Shown here piece after piece: positions 7,388 to 10,280 of a DNA stretch of 10,280 bases. Each line of letters starts with the position of its first letter. Position 1 is the stretch's first letter. The notes under the pieces are model-generated. The model had not been told where the DNA came from and searched no databases. It saw only the letters and a program-made list of their open reading frames with translations. The position numbers and the translations under genes are program-made. The DNA comes from JBCAWW01 sp039024315 (GTDB taxonomy: Bacteria; Bacteroidota; Bacteroidia; J057), in assembly GCA_039024315.1 (NCBI GenBank), contig JBCCQN010000262.1, positions 1 to 10,280 of the forward strand, in the 5' to 3' direction.

Positions 7388-7944
7388 AGATTGGTTCTCA
7401 ACATCTGGAAGGCGATGGCAATCAAGATGATGCCAAAGACTTTGCGTAGTGTCCCGATTAATTGAGGACTCATTTTGCGTGCGAGCCAACCAGAGGATCG
7501 TAGGACTACGAATACCAATAATAGGTTTGCAAGTATGCCCAGCATAATGCTCCCGTAGTCATATTGGGCCTTCAGAGAAAGAATAGTGGTGAGCGTTCCG
7601 GCACCGGCTACCAAAGGAAAGGCAATCGGAACAATCGTGCCTGAGCTACTGCCGTCCTGCTCCTCCTTGAAGAATCGAATCCCAAGGGTCATTTCTAGAC
7701 CAATGAAAAAGATGATCAAGGAACCGGCCAAGGCAAAGGAACTCACTTCTATACCAAAAACGTGGAGCATGGAAGCTCCGAAAAACAAAAAGCCAATCAT
7801 CAACAATCCTGCAATCATCGTGGCCATCCCGGCATGAATCTTTTTCCCTTGCCTTTTGAGATCGATGATCACTGGCAGGGAGCCGACGATGTCAATGACA
7901 GAAAATAAGATGAGACTTACCGATAAGATGGCTTGTAGTTGCAT
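7384..7944 (-). CDS. MarC-family integral membrane protein (UPF0056)
   Basis: The 186-residue product is an inner-membrane protein with about six membrane segments (roughly 4-26, 39-61, 68-88, 104-124, 132-150, 165-183). Family hallmarks are FALAGSLIIFFIGLEM at 70-85 and the half-repeat IVPIAFPLVAGAGTLTTIL at 104-122, which corresponds to the usual PLAxPLLAGPGA region. Length is normal for the family, which includes E. coli MarC, YhgN and YchE; their transport function is unproven despite the multiple-antibiotic-resistance name. In the first half the usual DPxGxxP reads DIVGSLP (18-24), so the first Pro is replaced. The gene overlaps the 3' end of the adhesin gene by four bases and is divergent from the Lrp-type regulator, which could control it. 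Confidence 0.9.
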   Translation of the reverse strand: MQLQAILSVSLILFSVIDIVGSLPVIIDLKRQGKKIHAGMATMIAGLLMIGFLFFGASMLHVFGIEVSSFALAGSLIIFFIGLEMTLGIRFFKEEQDGSSSGTIVPIAFPLVAGAGTLTTILSLKAQYDYGSIMLGILANLLLVFVVLRSSGWLARKMSPQLIGTLRKVFGIILIAIAFQMLRTNL

Positions 7945-8038
7945 AAGATTTAGTATTAAGCTTTGTGGTAAAATTAATCACATTGACCATATTCTTATCG
8001 AATTGTATTCATAATTGTTTCTTTTTTTATGATTTTGT

Positions 8039-8080
8039 GTCAGTTTGTTAAATTTGCTAAGCCGTTTTTCCTAAACTGAC
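8039..8080. promoter_or_regulatory. Inverted repeat around the regulator promoter, possible operator
   Basis: GTCAGTTT at 8039-8046 is matched by AAACTGAC at 8073-8080, a perfect 8-base inverted repeat with a 26-base gap. The arms bracket a candidate -7 box and the likely transcription start of the Lrp-type gene at 8089. Arm centres are 34 bases apart, about three helical turns, so a dimeric regulator could bind both from one face. An 8-base match can arise by chance in a region of this size, so autoregulation is a hypothesis. Confidence 0.35.
8049..8056 (+). promoter_or_regulatory. Candidate -7 promoter box of the Lrp-type regulator gene
   Basis: TAAATTTG matches the Bacteroidota -7 box TAnnTTTG exactly and lies 32 bases before the ATG at 8089. 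At the expected upstream distance there is only a T-rich run (8022-8028) and no clear TTTG, so the -33 half is poor. The predicted transcript start is near 8062. Confidence 0.4.
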
Positions 8081-8088
8081 TATTCACC

Positions 8089-8568
8089 ATGGCCTATCGA
8101 TTGCTCAAAAATCAATTTGATCCTTTGGATTTAGAGATCATGTCTGTCTTGACTGAAGATGCCCGTAGTCCTTTTGCTCAACTCGCCCAACAGCTCAAAG
8201 TTTCTAACTCTTTGATCCATCAAAGAGTCCGAAAATTGAAGAAGGCTGGGGTGCTGAAAGAGGCCGTCTTTTTGCTCAATCCGGAGCGCTTGGGATATGA
8301 AACTTGTGCGTTCTGTTCCCTCATGCTAACCCACGCTCGCTTTATGCAGCCCATCCTGCGTAAGCTAGAGACTATACCAGAGATTGTGGATTGTGTCAAC
8401 ATCGCGGGGCGCTATGCCATCATGGTCAAGATCTACGCCATCAATAACCAACATCTGAGGGACATAGTGTATGAAAAGATCCAAACCATCGAAGGAGTGG
8501 AGGGGACCAATACGGTAGTAGCATTTGAAACCGCCTTTTCGCGAGAGGTGCCCTTGGAAGTATCCTAA
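8089..8568 (+). CDS. Lrp/AsnC-family transcriptional regulator
   Basis: The 159-residue product has the two parts of an Lrp/AsnC regulator at normal length. The N-terminal winged helix-turn-helix covers about 10-60: FDPLDLEIMSVLTEDARSP, then LAQQLKVSNSLIHQRVRKL with the recognition helix near 39-51 and the wing GVLKEA. Residues about 68-148 form the RAM ligand-binding/oligomerisation domain, including VDCVNIAGRYAIMVKIYA (100-117) and EGVEGTNTVVAFET (135-148). Members usually sense amino acids and act as dimers or octamers. Here GRYA stands where GxYD is usual, so the effector may differ. It is divergent from the MarC-family gene, and regulators of this family often control themselves and their divergent neighbour; this is inferred here. 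A terminator hairpin follows its stop directly. Confidence 0.93.
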   Translation: MAYRLLKNQFDPLDLEIMSVLTEDARSPFAQLAQQLKVSNSLIHQRVRKLKKAGVLKEAVFLLNPERLGYETCAFCSLMLTHARFMQPILRKLETIPEIVDCVNIAGRYAIMVKIYAINNQHLRDIVYEKIQTIEGVEGTNTVVAFETAFSREVPLEVS

Positions 8569-8597
8569 AAAAATAGCGCCGCATCATGATGCGGCGC
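8567..8597 (-). terminator. Rho-independent terminator of the molybdenum hydroxylase gene
   Basis: Bases 8576-8597 are a perfect 22-base palindrome, which folds as a 9-bp GC-rich stem (GCGCCGCAT with ATGCGGCGC) and a CATG loop. Read on the minus strand it is followed by TATTTTTTT, complementary to the A-run at 8567-8573, so it is a textbook terminator for the minus-strand gene ending at 8627. In the plus direction no T-run follows, but the strong hairpin may still stop transcripts of the regulator gene. The T-tract shares bases with that gene's stop codon (8566-8568). Confidence 0.85.
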
Positions 8598-8626
8598 CAC
8601 GTTCAAAAAACAAAGATGAATTATCA

Positions 8627-10280
8627 TCAACCCGTTGGTACAGAGCGCTTCTCCGTTTCTTCCAACATAGGGGTGGTTTCATTTACAAATGGCTGGTTGT
8701 ACCAGCGAGTACCCGTAGCCTTATAAACTGCATTGGCTAAGGCTGCAGCCACAGGAGGCATACCTGGCTCACCAAGACCGGTAGGATCGATTCCATTCTC
8801 AACAAAGAAGGTTTCGATCTCCATGGGCGCTTCATTATGGCGGATGAGGCGATATTGGTGGAAGTTGTTTTGCTCAGGTTTGCCATCAGCAAAAGTCATC
8901 GCACTATACATCGCATGGCCAATGCCATCGACGATACCGCCTTCCAGTTGATTGCGGGCCCCTGTTGGATTGACGACAATCCCACAATCTACCGCACACC
9001 ATACCTTTTTGACCTTAGGCTCATCATCTACCATTTCTACGTCGACCACTTGGGCGACATAGGAGTTGTGGCAGTAATAGGCCGAAACTCCACGAGAAAC
9101 GCCCGGCATCTCTTGACCCCAGCCAGCCTTTTCTTTGACTAGTTTGAGTACACCGGCATAACGCTCCGCGTCATAGTCGTTGCGTTCCCCGACGGGGCGA
9201 TCCATAGCACGTTGAAACAAGCTTAGGCGAAACTCAATCGGGTCTTGTCCGGCTGCTTCCGCGACTTCGTCCAAGAAGGCCTGCTCAGCGTAGGCAATAA
9301 AGTTGGAGCGAGGCGCACGCCAAGCACCCGTTGAAATGTTGGAGGACATATAAGACTCCTCCGCCTTATAATTGTCTACTGTTCCCGCAGGGAAGCGATT
9401 GACGAAGAGTGGGCTGTCATTAGAGCCAGCTCCGCGTACTTGCCAAGCAATCAGATTGTTGTCGGCGTCGAGAGCTGCTTTATAGGATACTTTATAAGCA
9501 GGACGATAAGTACCTTGAGTCATATCGTCTTCGCGGGTGTAAACCAGCTTGACCGGAGCTTTGACCTCTTGAGAGATACGCGCTGCCTCGGTGCCGAAAT
9601 GACCGTAAAGACGACGACCAAAGCCACCTCCCATACGCGTCATCATCACCGTAACCTGATCTTCGCTCATGCCAAGGGCTGCGGCGGTGGTTTTACGCTG
9701 GTTTTCTGGGGTCTGGATTGGGCCAACTAGCTCTGCTTTATCAGCCGTTACATCAGCAAAGAAATTCATCGGCTCCATGGTGTTGTGAGCCAAGAAAGGA
9801 GCTGAGTAGGAGCGTTCTATAATTTTGGCCGCTCCGCGGAACGCTGAGTCTGGATTGCCATCTAAGCGAGAGGCTTTAGGCACACCTTTGCTCACCATTT
9901 GCTCTAGTTCTGCAACATGATCGGCCGTGTTCTCCGCTTCCGTATCCTGTTCCCATTCGATCTGAAGGGTTTTCTTCGCTTTCATCACCTCCCAGGTGCT
10001 GTTACCGACGATGGCGACTAGCTCAGGGAAAGCATTGGTGTCAGACCAAGTTTTCTCTATCTCAGTAGGGTAGGTTTTGAAACTGAAGACATCTTTGATA
10101 CCCGACATGGTCTTGGCCATACTTGCATCAAAGGACTTAAGCTTCATACCAAAAGCAGGCGGATGCTCAATCATGGCGATCAGCATACCTTCGCGTTGTA
10201 CGTCTAAGCCAAACAAAGGCTTGCCGGTGATAATTTCTTTGAGGTCAACGTTGCTACGGCTAGTTCCAATGATTTTGAAG
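8627..10280 (-). CDS. Molybdopterin-binding large subunit of a xanthine dehydrogenase-family (isoquinoline oxidoreductase-like) enzyme, 5' end cut by window
   Basis: About 550 residues are visible and the frame stays open to the right edge, where it reads KIIGTSRSNVDLKEIITGK then PLFGLDVQREG; this matches the RxDxxxKxxGxxxFGxDV entry of the family. The true start is therefore outside. Members are usually about 700-750 residues with a Tat signal, so some 150-200 residues are missing. The family hydroxylates N-heterocycles or aldehydes using a molybdenum cytosine-dinucleotide cofactor and pairs with a small [2Fe-2S] subunit in the periplasm. Visible cofactor-site blocks are TMEPMNFFADV, PIQTPENQR, RMGGGFGRR (bases about 9611-9637), TGAWRAPRSN, VDCGIVVNP, EGGIVDGIGHAMY and GLGEPGMPPVAAALANA, in which the Glu at 8768-8770 is the likely catalytic base. 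The layout with GGGFGRR and GEPGMPP is closest to the IorB type. The substrate cannot be told. The iron-sulfur subunit gene is not in the window and may lie to the right. A terminator follows, so this is the last gene of its transcript. Confidence 0.92.
   Translation of the reverse strand, partial: FKIIGTSRSNVDLKEIITGKPLFGLDVQREGMLIAMIEHPPAFGMKLKSFDASMAKTMSGIKDVFSFKTYPTEIEKTWSDTNAFPELVAIVGNSTWEVMKAKKTLQIEWEQDTEAENTADHVAELEQMVSKGVPKASRLDGNPDSAFRGAAKIIERSYSAPFLAHNTMEPMNFFADVTADKAELVGPIQTPENQRKTTAAALGMSEDQVTVMMTRMGGGFGRRLYGHFGTEAARISQEVKAPVKLVYTREDDMTQGTYRPAYKVSYKAALDADNNLIAWQVRGAGSNDSPLFVNRFPAGTVDNYKAEESYMSSNISTGAWRAPRSNFIAYAEQAFLDEVAEAAGQDPIEFRLSLFQRAMDRPVGERNDYDAERYAGVLKLVKEKAGWGQEMPGVSRGVSAYYCHNSYVAQVVDVEMVDDEPKVKKVWCAVDCGIVVNPTGARNQLEGGIVDGIGHAMYSAMTFADGKPEQNNFHQYRLIRHNEAPMEIETFFVENGIDPTGLGEPGMPPVAAALANAVYKATGTRWYNQPFVNETTPMLEETEKRSVPTG

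Noticed and set aside
8837..9142. Plus-strand frame of 101 residues inside the hydroxylase gene, and a similar one at 9440-9730.
   Set aside because: Both lie fully opposite conserved hydroxylase motifs and look like chance frames.
10214..10216. TTG (minus strand) as the start of the molybdenum hydroxylase.
   Set aside because: The frame continues to the window edge with residues that match the family, so the gene is simply cut by the window.

Overview
The window looks like chromosome of a free-living Bacteroidota bacterium, most likely of the Saprospiria (Lewinella-like) group. The evidence is a very large secreted protein ending in a gliding-motility/CHU_C type C-terminal domain (a type IX secretion signal), many SprB-type repeats, and a good Bacteroidota promoter (TTTG, 18-base gap, TATTTTTG) in front of it. 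The lineage is an inference; there is no rRNA or tRNA here. No CRISPR array, insertion sequence or phage gene was seen.

Left part (1-2612). Bases 1-281 hold no convincing gene. A small lipoprotein (282-833) joins one SprB-like module to a cytochrome c-like heme site. It converges on a plsC-type acyltransferase (874-1638, minus), with a small AT-rich inverted repeat between them. Divergent from plsC is a conserved protein of unknown function (1794-2612).

Middle (2613-7387). A 1570-residue secreted protein dominates the window. In order it has a signal peptide, an L-type lectin domain, two Ig-like segments, 13 SprB-like repeats of almost constant 78-residue length with one cysteine pair each, a PKD domain and a CHU_C domain. 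It is probably a surface carbohydrate-binding adhesin exported by the type IX system, transcribed from its own promoter.

Right part (7384-10280). A MarC-family membrane protein (minus) overlaps the adhesin gene tail-to-tail by 4 bases. Divergent from it is an Lrp/AsnC-family regulator (8089-8568), whose upstream region holds an inverted repeat that could be an operator. A perfect 22-base palindrome with a flanking A-tract forms a terminator that reads best for the last gene, a partial molybdenum hydroxylase large subunit (8627 to beyond the right edge, minus).

The genes do not form one pathway. The clearest link is the shared SprB-like module in the lipoprotein and the giant adhesin. I found no strong case for a wholly new system; the most unusual items are the SprB/heme lipoprotein and the very regular lectin-SprB adhesin.
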